Shown piece by piece: positions 1 through 13,281 of a stretch of 64,000 nucleotides of DNA. Both the position numbers and the translations under genes were made by a program. Source of the DNA: Halichondria panicea (lineage: Eukaryota; Porifera; Demospongiae; Suberitida; Halichondriidae); assembly GCF_963675165.1 (NCBI RefSeq), contig NC_087392.1, positions 5,145,942-5,209,941 on the forward strand. Reading direction: 5' to 3'. The first letter of the stretch is position 1, and every line of letters begins with the position of its first letter. Under the pieces are notes generated by a model, which saw only the letters and a list, made by a program, of their open reading frames with translations, did no database searches and had not been told where the DNA came from.

Positions 1-312
1 AACTAGTAGTTACTTGACGCATAGCATCTTTGAGAATTCATGTGGAACGTGCCATGGAGAGAATCAAGAATTTTCACATTTTTGACAAGAGTTTACCTGT
101 ATCTTTAACTGACATTGCAAATAGAATTTTTGTGTGTGTTGTGCTCTATCTAATTTTCAGCCACCTTTACTTAAAAAAATGATTTGATCATTAATTTTCA
201 TTACACTGTTTAAAACATGCACGGTATTAAACATTGATGGAAAGTAGAATAAGAAACAGAAACAAAATTAGATGTACTGCATGTACACTAATTATAGTCG
301 CAACAGCATTGA
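1..312. other. No gene recognised
   Basis: AT-rich sequence downstream of the YqaJ-like relic on the minus strand. Nothing coding or structured could be supported here. Confidence 0.5.
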
Positions 313-1820
313 TCATAAGTAATAACTAGGTTTATGTTGTGAGTCAATTAATTCTGGTAGAATATGATCAAAAAAGTATGTGTCTAACTTTGGAATAAAT
401 TCCTCTTGCCAATGCTCATCAGGTGATATCCGTTCAACAACAACACCTTTTGAGGTATAAACACAAAAGTCACACCACTGGGCAGTATATATATCGTGTA
501 ACATAGAGCTGTAGCTGGACTTGGTGGTTAGTACGAGTGATTCCTTTTAAGAGATGGTATACCATTCACAAATTGTAAGTAAAACCGCTTCTCTTTACAC
601 ATTTCCAATCGTTTTATCTGCCATACTGTAGGGACATTTGAATTCCGCAATACCAGTAGGAGTACAATCAATTGACAGATCAAAAACCCAAGCATCAGGG
701 GACGCACCTAGCCAACATTTGTCACTATCAACAACAAACCCTGCTTTCTTCGTGTGTAAGCCTACATGGTCATTACTTCGCATGTATTCTCATACTCAAT
801 GTGAGCGTTTTCCTCGTGATCTGTTCCCCACCGAATCGCTTTCGGAATGTGCACGAAGGGCTTGTAGTAAATCGTACACTGAAGAAGTGCTGGTGTCTTT
901 TTTTACTTGTTGAAGGATGCGTCCACATTTAGACCCGGTTATTCGGCTCTGTCTTTCGGCAATCCATAAAGTGCTAGAACTTTGATCTCTAGTTTTCATT
1001 TCTAAATCTTCCTGCTGTTTCTTACTAACAGAGAGCTTGTCTAAAATGTCTTCTGCGGTTACTCTCTCAATGACAAACACTTTTGGAACATCAGCAGAAT
1101 CACAAAATGTGACACTATCATCACACAATCTCACAGAACCAGACTTCAAACAGTACGTGTGGTCATTAGCAATTTTGTCAAACGATGGAACAAGTAAATT
1201 TAGAAGAGCACATGGTTTGTTGATGCATAGCAACTCACAACGAAGAGCTTTCAGTGCCACCTTATCAACTTCACGAGTGTGTTGTGGTCGTGGATCATAA
1301 ACCATTTGTGAACCCTTTCCACGAATCTTTGAAGGTAACAGTTCACGCCGACGATCACCTAACTTTTCGACAGGAATTGGATGCACTTTTCGACCACAAG
1401 CCACTGCTGTAGTTGGTCTGTACAGGTAAGACTTTCAGGTGCATCTTTAATTCTGAAAAAATCGGCCAGTGCGTACGAGAGTGCCCCAATATGCTTACAG
1501 CTTCCACAAGGTCCACAACCAGCAGGACAACCACACTCAGCACTCAACATGTCATAGTTGTTCCTATTTAAGCACATACAAACACAATACAGTCGATCCT
1601 TCCTCATCTCAGGTAAACACTTTGATTTTAGATACACTTTGTCAGCTATAGTAGCTACTTCAATGTCTTGAACGTGTCCACATCTAAATAAATTCTCCGC
1701 TGACTTACTAAAGTCTCCAGCTGGTAGAGAGTCCTTTAGACAACGTGTCACAAAATACGACATGATTGTGCTCATAGTGAACCGTGGATCCGTTGAAGAT
1801 CCATGATCATCTAAGTATAG

Positions 1821-1960
1821 GATAGACTACACCTAAGAGTAGATCATGCGTCTATGTAACCTCCGCGGTTGCGGTTAGCCCGAGGCGCAAAGCCGAGGGA
1901 ATCTAACCGTAACCAAGGCGGTTACTAAGACGCATATTCTACGAGTGGGTGTGGTCTATC
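1821..1960. mobile_element. Hairpin-forming inverted-repeat element (MITE-like)
   Basis: The two ends form an inverted repeat of about 58 bp per arm (GATAGACTACACC at the left, GGTGTGGTCTATC at the right) with roughly 80% identity. The loop is itself palindromic (CCCGAGGCGCAAAGCCGAGGG without its last base fits a small stem). The flanks give no convincing target duplication. It lies inside the SAP/SWIM/YqaJ relic. Confidence 0.6.
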
Positions 1961-1996
1961 TAACTTGGACTTCAGTGCGCATGCGCGAGGCGTGGT

Positions 1997-2004
1997 TATA
2001 AAAA
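1997..2004 (+). promoter_or_regulatory. Possible TATA box
   Basis: TATAAAAA follows a GC-rich stretch (GCGCATGCGCGAGG) directly downstream of the hairpin element. No downstream plus-strand gene is recognised, so this is only a candidate. Confidence 0.2.
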
Positions 2005-2516
2005 GCCAGGTTTGGTGCGTAGCAACAGAAATTGAATTTGTGCGAGCTGGACGAGCTGGAGAGCTGTGAGAGACACCAGTTGACAGAAAAAGACAAGAAG
2101 ACAGCTTCAAAACAATGAAAAACTACAGTAAAACTTAGTAAAGCTTGTGAAACGCTTCTTGAAGATACTGGAAAGAACAGACAAGTAAAAAGAACCTAGA
2201 ACTATGCTAGAACTGACTGCAACACTACAAGAAGAAGAATGAAGCTCTGTGGTGGAGTGGAGGGGGGTATAGAGCAGACTGGACCGGCATGGAACCTTAA
2301 AAAACTCAATAGAAAGTGTCAAGCGACTGCTAAAGTGTTTTTGATGCTTCCTGGCCCCCCTTGCCCATGCCCAACTGGAAAAAGCAATACAAAGCAACAG
2401 TGGACATGGAAAAAATGGATATTGACTGAACAAACTATTGCATTCTGTGTTTTTTGTAATGTTTTTGTCATCTTCTTGTCACTTTCACTAAAAATTTCAT
2501 TCCAACTTTTGAGAAC

Positions 2517-2645
2517 TTCCTGCAAATTATTTGTCACTTCCTGTAAAATATGCGTCCATTTCCTGTAGAATATGTGTCCACTTCCTGTAGAATATGCGCC
2601 CATTTCCTGTAGAATAAGTACCTTCTTGTAGATTGTGCTTCCATG
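2517..2645. repeat. 22-bp tandem repeat, about 5 units
   Basis: Units beginning TTCCTGTAGAATATG start at 2538, 2560, 2582 and 2604 in exact 22-bp steps, with degenerate units either side. Consensus: TTCCTGTAGAATATG then a C/T-rich end. Confidence 0.75.
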
Positions 2646-3021
2646 TAATCTACTGTTTTTAACCAATCAGATCAATTACAGATGATGTAATGTAGTCTAA
2701 ATCCTTATCTCGAGAGAAGAAAGGAAGAATAGGAATCCAGCCTCTATCGGCATTTTTCTGTGCAGGAGGATCAGTAACTTCTGGTTCTTTAGTAGAAGCA
2801 TTTGTCCATCCATACTATACAAGTGTTTACTCTATGAATCAGTGAAGCGAAAAGTATTTGTAAAGTTAGATAGATCTAGTCTGATAATTGCACTCTATAG
2901 AGCTGCGTATTTACTTACTTACCGACTGACTAGATCACTCTTATTTCCTTTCATAGGAGCTCCTCTCTCAATAAGCCAGGACTTCAACTGGGCTAGAGTG
3001 CCTTTTTCTGGTATAAAGTTA

Positions 3022-3892
3022 CTACAACTTCATCTATATGAATTCATTAATAACTTAGCTCTATTCATTTCCTACTCTAGTCCCCTCGACCGGAAGTTCT
3101 AATGATACAAATCGTAGTAATGCATACGCCCTATTGGACCCCATCAAGAAATTGAAACAGTGATCGATTCTATTTTCCCAAAATCAGCAGTGCATGGCTT
3201 AATTATACACAAAAACTCCTCTAAAAAACTCATCTAACTGCAAATACAAATGAATATTGCAAGCTCCACTGTGCTAATGCCTGCTTTGCATGCTCAAAAA
3301 GCATTAGAGTCGATTATAGAAGAGGTAATAAATTAATGTTTGCATTCATTTTGCAATTGTTGACATGAACGAATTGCATTACTAATAGAAAATGAGCTGA
3401 AGTCAAGGATTGACGAATGATTTATGAATGAAAGCACCGCGGGTGCTGATGCCTCAGTGGAGGTGCCAAAGCTACATAACATGAAGCTACTAAGCTAGGT
3501 CACCAAGAATAAACAAGGCCAGTACTGCATTGCAAGCGATGTTTATACATTATTCAGAAGGAAAACATGCAGAGCTGTGACTTGCATATACACCTTGCAA
3601 CATCTCGTCCAGTCAAAGTGGACTGTAGATATCCTACTTGCAAGATTTACTTTCTCAAGATTAATTATATTACAGAAAAGCTGCTGTGTCATGATCAGTC
3701 TGTACAATAGTGCTGCTAACGCTAAGTTAATGAAGGAACCCTTAAAGTACCCAAAACCTGCACTCTCAGAGCATGTACTAATACACCTACAAAGTTTGGA
3801 GGAACAAAGCCTTCATTTTGGACCTCATCTTGGAGCAAAAGGCTACCAGCTACGGACATAATTATAGCTATAGTTAGTTGTATGGCTGAGAC
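3022..3892. other. No gene recognised
   Basis: A plus-strand open frame of 94 codons at 3577-3861 and a minus-strand frame over the same bases show no recognisable family, and neither is joined to convincing splice sites. Confidence 0.4.
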
Positions 3893-5092
3893 CATAGATA
3901 GTAGAGGAGAGGGATTGGAAACGCATACGTAAATGCCCGGCCCATGCGTGTCACGGTTAAATTTCTTCCTTTCCTGCCTCCGTCACTAGAAATTGACCTT
4001 TGTCCTATGATAATTTTAGTATTTTAATCTTTAACAGCCAAAAGACAGGCAGGAAGGCTACTACTGACTAGCCAGAAAGAGACATGAGACAGGCAGGAAG
4101 GCTACTAGGATCAAGTTAGGCTACTAGCTTCCATTCGTGTTTCAGAAGTTAGTATTAGAGGAGTTTTCGCCATTGTATGAAATAGTTTACAGTGGGATCA
4201 GACACAGTGTTAATAGAAGTTCAAGAACATGTTAACTTCTCTTTTATAGATCTAGATCATAAACAATTCATTATACAAACAATTTAACATAATTATTGTA
4301 TGTCTACTCGTGATGTAAAGACAGAAATAATGATGCAATTTTCTTGAACGTCCTCTTTGGTAGTGGTTCAGTGAACGTGCTACAGTCTGCCGATGTAAAC
4401 TCTGAAGAAGCATCATCAGATGCACACAATCTGAGATTAAAAACAGTATCAGTTTGAGATAACAGTTACCTTGGGTCTTCCACAACTGACACTTCCATCG
4501 TTTATTCTCTCATAACTCTTCCCCAAAAAACTTGCCGATCCATTCGTATGACTACAAATAAAGTGTACAATAGCATGTAGTAACATTAAAGGGTCACTTC
4601 TAGCCTATATACATTTGCTACTTCAACACCTACACTTCCACAAAATCCCACAAGTGAAAGTCATGAGTGTGATAATAAATTTGTCAGCAAATACTACCAT
4701 GGAGAGTCAATCACAAAGTTGCTACATTTAAAAAACACTTAACATACCACTGTACTTGTCTTCAATCTCAAACAGGCTGTACTTCTTTTTGGAGAGATAA
4801 AAAAATCCCACAATCCTCAGCCAGTCAAGGAAAGCTTAAAAAAACTCATGAAACTCCTTTAGTAGACACTTCTAGGTTAAGGTTACAACTATACTAGGTA
4901 CTAAGAGCATAGTACTAACTGGCATAGCCCTGTGCAATATCCCTGAGGCCAAGGCACTTCTCTGTCCTTCTAAAAAGATGCCTTGCTTCAGTTATCGCTA
5001 CAGCATTGCGTGGGCGTAGGCGAGACACGGATGGGCCGAAATTGTACTGAGTCCCACGCATGCGTTTCCAATCCCTCTCCTCTACTATCTAT
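3893..5092. mobile_element. 1.2-kb inverted-repeat transposon-like element with 7-8 bp target duplication
   Basis: The left end reads CATAGATAGTAGAGGAGAGG and the right end is its reverse complement; the match runs about 38 bp per arm. GCTGAGAC is repeated directly outside both ends (3885-3892 and 5093-5100), as expected of a target-site duplication (8 bp, or 7 bp if the terminal C/G belongs to the element). The interior carries minus-strand exons (4502-5046). The target length fits hAT- or P-like insertion, but no transposase is recognised. A direct repeat GACAGGCAGGAAGGCTACTA lies at about 4044 and 4090. Confidence 0.7.
4502..5046 (-). CDS. Three-exon open frame inside a transposon-like element, unknown protein
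   Basis: Exons 5046-4920, 4834-4748 and 4551-4502 give 87 codons and a TAA, with consistent splice phases throughout (acceptor phase 0, then 1, then 1) and canonical AG/GT borders. The protein begins YNFGPSVSRLRPRNA, continues ITEARHLFRRTEK, then DWLRIVGFFYLSKKKYSL, and ends RQVFWGRVMRE. I recognise no family. There is no start codon in the first exon, so an upstream exon is needed. The last MCMDC2 exon found (5316-5204) lies 157 bp upstream on the same strand and ends in phase 0, so in-frame splicing into this series is possible. Alternatives: captured host exons, or the element's own gene. Confidence 0.45.
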
Positions 5093-5203
5093 GCTGAGAC
5101 AAACAAGTGTAGTCTAGACAAGACTCAGAAACACGTGTATTTTGTACTCCAATCTCCATCACTACCACCCTTATTAAATTGTATACCAAGTATGTATACT
5201 CAC

Positions 5204-8694
<3,491 letters not shown>

Positions 8695-9055
8695 TGCATT
8701 GATATTGGCCAGCTAGCTAGATAGCTGTGCATGCTGTGGATATGGTTGCATAGCTGCTAAGCAGCTATCTTGCAGATCTAGCTCCGCCCATCTTTTAGGG
8801 AATTCCACCAATAAAGTGGGTGGGGCTAATTGGTCACCGATTTCATCAGAAAATTCCCGGGGACTTTCCCCACCTCCTGATTGTGAAGAAGGCATGTGAC
8901 TATAATTTAATCATGGAGTTAATTGAGTGTAAACAAAGTAATTATAAATGCAGACACTCACTGTGACTACTGCAAGTGTCTACTCTTACTCCGTCCTACA
9001 ATGATCACTAGAGATTGTCCTAGTATCTACTCATCGTTTTCTCTGTGATATCGCA
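8695..9055. promoter_or_regulatory. Likely bidirectional promoter, MCMDC2 / tandem gene A
   Basis: The 361 bp between two divergent start codons contain CCACCAATAAAG and CTAATTGGTCACC (CCAAT-like boxes in both directions) and no open frame of note. Function is inferred only from position. Confidence 0.4.
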
Positions 9056-9627
9056 ATGGCTACCTCTGCAGACATGCACTGGCCAAGCACACGGACTCTC
9101 ATGGGCCGAAGGGGACGCCAGAACACTCAGAGGCAGTTACTAGGTGCTACCTCCAGTAGTGCTGACCCAACCTGGAAGATCGGTGGTTGGAAACAGTACC
9201 CTACTCATGATCCCGAAGAAATCCATAACTCCGATTGGGCTAACAACATTTACGTATCGGTAAGTTTATAATATAAAGGTGTCTAAATTTTTTATGATAC
9301 TCTTTTGTGCAGCTTAAGGAGGATATACAAACAAAATGGAGAAGGCAGGGTCCACCCCCGACTAAGGATTTGTCTCTTGGTGGTCTCAGTGCATATAAGT
9401 ATGATGACTTGAGAACTGACAATGCATACATTGGATTCTTCTTCCTCCGAGTAAGTTATTGTATGCATGCCATTATTCATTATGGTCATTGTGACTGTTG
9501 CCTTTTGCAGATACGTTTTAGCGATGATTCCTATCTGTATGCCGGAGTTGGTCTCACTAGAACAGATCATTGCTCCCCGGACCTAATGAAAGTGTCCAAC
9601 ATTGAAGCTGATGTGTATAAGACGTAG
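9056..9627 (+). CDS. Unrecognised three-exon tandem family, member A
   Basis: Exons 9056-9259, 9313-9450 and 9511-9627 (204 + 138 + 117 nt) give 152 residues; both introns are phase 0 and about 50-60 bp. No signal peptide or membrane segment is seen, so it is probably cytosolic or nuclear. The pattern shared with members B and C is: a W..YP....D motif at the end of exon 1, an (E)xIQ...R start and a GxSAYKY / GYKY box in exon 2 ending FFFLR / YFLR, and a (Y/F)LY..VGLT box in exon 3. A is the most divergent member. AATAAA lies about 97 bp past the stop (9724). I do not recognise the family. Confidence 0.8.
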
Positions 9628-9860
9628 ATATTTTACCTTTTTTTCACTGGCTTTTTAATTTATGACAACTATTTTTAATTTTTACCCTTTTTAATTGATA
9701 TTTCATCTTTTCTTTTTCTGTGCTAATAAATTGCTTTCATAGTAAACGATTACAAGTTGCATTCATTGATGGAAACATATGATTCTGCTAAATTTGGTCA
9801 TGTTGACCCCATCTTGCATTGTGCAGTGCTAAATATGTGAATGTGCTTAGGACCAGCATA

Positions 9861-10020
9861 TTTGGCTGTCCCAGGTTTCTGTACCAATGGAGTCTATTGA
9901 TGTGGTGGTCACCCTGTCGCAGCAATGCAATGCATGACACACTGGAGTCGAGACTACAACAGCTTCTGCTATTCTGTTTGTAGGCAATGGTCAGAGGACT
10001 AACGGTTGCCATGCATTACA
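9861..10020 (+). pseudogene. Dead copy of exon 1 of the tandem family
   Basis: The stretch GGCTGTCCCAGGTTTCTGTA followed by CAATGGAGTCTATTGA aligns with the start of member B (10331 onward: GGCTGTCCCATGTTTCTGTA, CCATGGAGTCAATTGA), and GTTTGTAGGCAATGGTCAGA aligns with its later part. Indels and stops destroy the frame; exons 2 and 3 were not found. Confidence 0.75.
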
Positions 10021-10330
10021 GAAGTTATTTTGAGCTTCAAGTGGTGGTTCCCAAAGAAATCGCTGACATCTGTCATCATGTTTTAATTGTCTAAAAATTG
10101 CTTATCGTTAATATTATGTATAGATCTAATGGTATTCATTGCCATGTGATTTAATTAAGGGGAAAATAGCATTTTGGCCTTATGATTTTGGTCAATATTG
10201 ATTAGATCTGCTGAATGAGATTTTGGTCACATTTTGGGAAGCCCCATCCATCCACTTCCCGTTGTACACACAGATAAAAAGCTGTAGACATTTCTGAGAG
10301 TATTATTACATCTCTTTCCACAAATCATCA

Positions 10331-10941
10331 ATGGCTGTCCCATGTTTCTGTACCATGGAGTCAATTGAAGACTACGTTGTGATCAACCAGCAGGAGTCTA
10401 CTACAACTGCTCCTAATAGTAAATTTACTGCCCTGTTTGTATCCAATGGTCAGAGCAACCTTGTCCTGAGGACTAATGATTGCTGCACTGAGTGTAACTG
10501 GAGGGACTTCCCCAATCATGATGGAGATGACCACTCTAACAGGGCACACAGCATCTTTCTGAATGTGAGTCAATAACTGGATTGACAAAACTATAGTAGC
10601 TAGGTATTATGTCGGATTTCTATAATCATACAGATACATGAGAAGATTCAAGAGAATCGAGCGGCTGTACCCCCTCCAGCACCTCGAGTTACTAAGCTTG
10701 ATCTCACAGGGTACAAATACCAACTGGCATCCACTTCTGATGACACATTCCACAGTTTCTACTTTCTAAGGGTAAGCCCCTGATAATTATTGAATAAATT
10801 TCTTCATTATTGTATTGCTTGTAGATACATGCTGGAGACAATTTCTACCTATATGTGAAAGTTGGTGTTACGAAGCAAGAGTATACACCAGCTAAATTGC
10901 TCAGACTCTCAAGCAAAATAGACAGAGTCACATGCGATTAA
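10331..10941 (+). CDS. Unrecognised three-exon tandem family, member B
   Basis: Exons 10331-10564, 10634-10771 and 10825-10941 (234 + 138 + 117 nt) give 162 residues; introns are phase 0, 69 and 53 bp. The start follows ATCATCA and gives MAVPCFCTMESIEDYVVI. Exon 1 holds NDCCTECNWRDFPNHDGDD; exon 2 begins IHEKIQENR and carries LDLTGYKYQL and FYFLR; exon 3 reads IHAGDNFYLYVKVGVT. Members B and C share IQENR, GYKY and AGDNFYLYVKVG almost exactly. A weak TATA-like GATAAAAAG lies ~55 bp upstream. Function unknown. Confidence 0.8.
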
Positions 10942-11148
10942 ACAACGCATTAAACAACGCATTATTAAACTTATTCATTATCTTATTTTCTCAATAGTGT
11001 ATTAATTTGTGATTATGTATGCTGTTTAAATGAACCGACTTGCTAAGCACTTACAGCAAGGGAAATTCCCCACATGTAATCCAGCCCTGCCCACCAAATG
11101 AGCGATGACTCGACAAATAACTAGCTACATAGTTGCAGTAATGCAGTA

Positions 11149-11803
11149 ATGAGCACTCCATGCTTGTGTTCCCTAGAGGCTACCCTAAAGGACTATGTCG
11201 TCATAAGTGACTCCAGGAGCCAGCACACTCCACCAGAAGACATGGCTACCCCAAAGTCTCCAGGGATGTTCAAACTAGCACTCATGCACGTATCCCACTT
11301 TGTCCTGAGGAGAGACGATTGCTGCATACAAGACGGATGGACTGATTATCCCGATGACAGCGATCCAGATCATTCAATACATGCACACCACATTTTTCTA
11401 GAGGTACTCTATGTGTAGACTGCAATAATAGTAATACATGTCAATATCTAGAGCACACGTACACACGCCCATTATCGCAATTTATGCACTACACTAGTTG
11501 CACGAGAAGATTCAAGAGAACCGACGTACACTACATCCACCTGTCACAACACTCGACCTCAAGGGGTACAAGTACACAATGAGATCTCATGGGCAGTACA
11601 CAGGATATTACTATCTACGGGTAAGCATCAATCTACTCCGATAATCAGCAATGCATTTCAGTGCAATTATTGATTATTCTGTACAGATACACGCTGGAGA
11701 CAATTTTTATCTCTATGTGAAAGTTGGTCTGACAAATGATAACTATGCTCGTATTAAACTGTTGAGACTAGCCAGTACTGAAGAAAAAGTCACTTCAAAG
11801 TAA
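11149..11803 (+). CDS. Unrecognised three-exon tandem family, member C
   Basis: Exons 11149-11403, 11498-11620 and 11687-11803 (255 + 123 + 117 nt) give 164 residues. The third exon is exactly 117 nt in all three members. It begins MSTPCLCSLEATLKDYVVI, close to B. Conserved boxes: RDDCCIQDGWTDYPDD, LHEKIQENR, LDLKGYKY, YYYLR, IHAGDNFYLYVKVGLT. It ends 106 bp before the convergent MIX23 stop codon. Cys-Cys in exon 1 and the acidic W..YP..D..D region are shared with B but not with A. Function unknown. Confidence 0.8.
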
Positions 11804-11909
11804 TCACCAATGTCACTTTTTGTTAATTCTTTCACTATTTTGTCAACCAGCAAAAAATAATACTAATCACATGATAATTAACGGCAAACTGATACTATAG
11901 ACTTGTGTG

Positions 11910-13164
11910 CTAAAAGTCTGGAGGCTTATATGATTTCCAGCACCTTTCACGAAATACCTGTGCATGGGGAAAGAAATGTTTAACAATGGGAGGAATCAAA
12001 TTAGGATGCCTAGTACAATGGTGCCTGTATTGAACAATTATGTAATCTACATTCAAGTAAACAACCTTTAAGGTCTGGTAACAAACTTATTTGAAGCTAG
12101 GACTATTAGAATCAGTGGAAATAACAATAGAGTTGGACATATGTACAAACCTTCATGCTTCTCTCCTTGACCACCTCCTCCACACCCAGCTCACTCTTCA
12201 TTAGTCGAAGCTGTTTATATAAGACAATCACAATCTCTTTAATAGGACATTCAATAAATCACATGCTAGCAATTTGTCTACAATATGTTATAGTGCACGC
12301 TCAATTAATCTTGGGCCATCTTAATTTCAAAGGGTACCCATCAAAATCGGTACAGGTGTGGTATCATGAGTTAAAGTTATTCTTGATTGATTAATGAGGC
12401 TAAAATTTCCCCAAAATGACTGTATCTATCAGACACTAGTCATAAGATCAACACACACACACACACACGCGGCGCAACACTATACATGAATAATAAGCAA
12501 AGTTTTCTAAACAGTACATATCTTTATGAATCAACAGATTGTATAACAGATTGTCGTACCTTAGTTTGCTCTTTTCTCAGTTGTTTTAATATTACATTGC
12601 TATCTCGCTCATTGTCTCGTTGCTCCCTGAACATTGCGACCTGATTGGTCGTTTCATCCACACACTTCTGAATAGCACTCGAGCGACTTTTATACAGTGA
12701 CTGGAGCTAAAGGAATGAGTAGAAATAAGTCAATAATGGACCAAAACTCTAAACAGAGTAACTGAATCTATGATAACTTTATAATTTTTTAATCATTGGC
12801 CGGGTACGCATTAATTAAATTAATAACTAAAGTCTATAATAATAATTTAGTGAAGGGTCTAATGGTCGCTCAGCACAATCTTATTAGATAAATAGGACAG
12901 ACATCTCATACACCAGTCATCGCACCTGTTGGTAGAGGTCCTTACAGTGCTCTGTGGCACTGCCCTGCTCTGAGAAGGAGGTCGTTGGTAGACTCGTGTT
13001 TAGTTTGTAAATAATCTTGTCATCGTCGGCTCTCAGTAGTTGCAGAGCTTCCTGTGAGACCAAGGACAAAGTAACACATCACATCAGACCCATAATCTCT
13101 TTACCTTGAATTCAGAGAACTCTCTACAAGGTAACTGCTGCACCTCCTCCCCTGCAGTAGACAT
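11910..13164 (-). CDS. MIX23: MIX23 / CCDC58, mitochondrial intermembrane-space protein
   Basis: Exons 13164-13105, 13051-12926, 12706-12560, 12210-12151 and 11957-11910 give 146 residues (human 144) with all introns phase 0. Diagnostic stretches: CREFSEFKEALQLLRADDDK, ILKQLRKEQTKL (matches the family's LLKQLRKEQTKL), KSELGVEEVVKERS and the C-terminal VFRERCWKSYKPP. Four cysteines (residues near 13, 54, 74 and 136) fit the conserved pattern of a protein oxidised and imported by the MIA40 pathway; MIX23 modulates presequence import. It is head to head with the DBHS gene, with 117 bp between start codons. The final exon is only 48 nt. Confidence 0.92.
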
Positions 13165-13281
13165 ATTGTGTGCCACGTGGGTAGCAAGGAATCACGTGAT
13201 ACAGGCCAGGTGAGAGTTGAAGGTTCGAATCCGTGTTTTTAGAGTTTTATCTCTCCTTTTTTTGCTCATTTCTAGTCAACA
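13165..13281. promoter_or_regulatory. 117-bp bidirectional promoter, MIX23 / DBHS gene
   Basis: The start codons of two divergent conserved genes are 117 bp apart. The interval includes GTGCCACGTGGGTAG and AATCACGTGATACAG, two CACGTG E-boxes. Shared promoter use is inferred. Confidence 0.45.

Larger units (their letters stand above)
313..3021 (-). pseudogene. Decayed SAP / SWIM zinc-finger / YqaJ-nuclease gene
   Basis: Minus-strand pieces occur in the expected order. A SAP-like exon (about 3021-2923) reads LAQLKSWLIERGAP then GNKSDLVSR and ends at a good GTAAGT donor. A second exon-like piece lies near 2800-2660 (GWIPILPFSRDK). A SWIM zinc finger lies in 1775-1359 (CGCPAGCGPCGSCKH, the CxC...CxH pattern). 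A YqaJ-type exonuclease core lies in 1404-313, with WLGASPDA then GIAEFKCPYS as the likely metal-binding acidic residues and K, and QWCDFCVYTSKG near the C-terminus. SWIM plus YqaJ proteins are common, often mobile-linked, in invertebrate genomes. The frame is broken at about 1400, 800-780 and 600-505, so it is probably dead unless the assembly has indels. An inverted-repeat element (1821-1960) and a 22-bp tandem repeat lie between its N- and C-terminal parts. Confidence 0.6.

Noticed and set aside
3720-3861. Candidate MCMDC2 exon on the minus strand (FVPPNFVGVLVHAL resembles a human stretch)
   Set aside because: The splice phase does not fit exon 12, the frame stops soon after and the similarity is only about seven residues.
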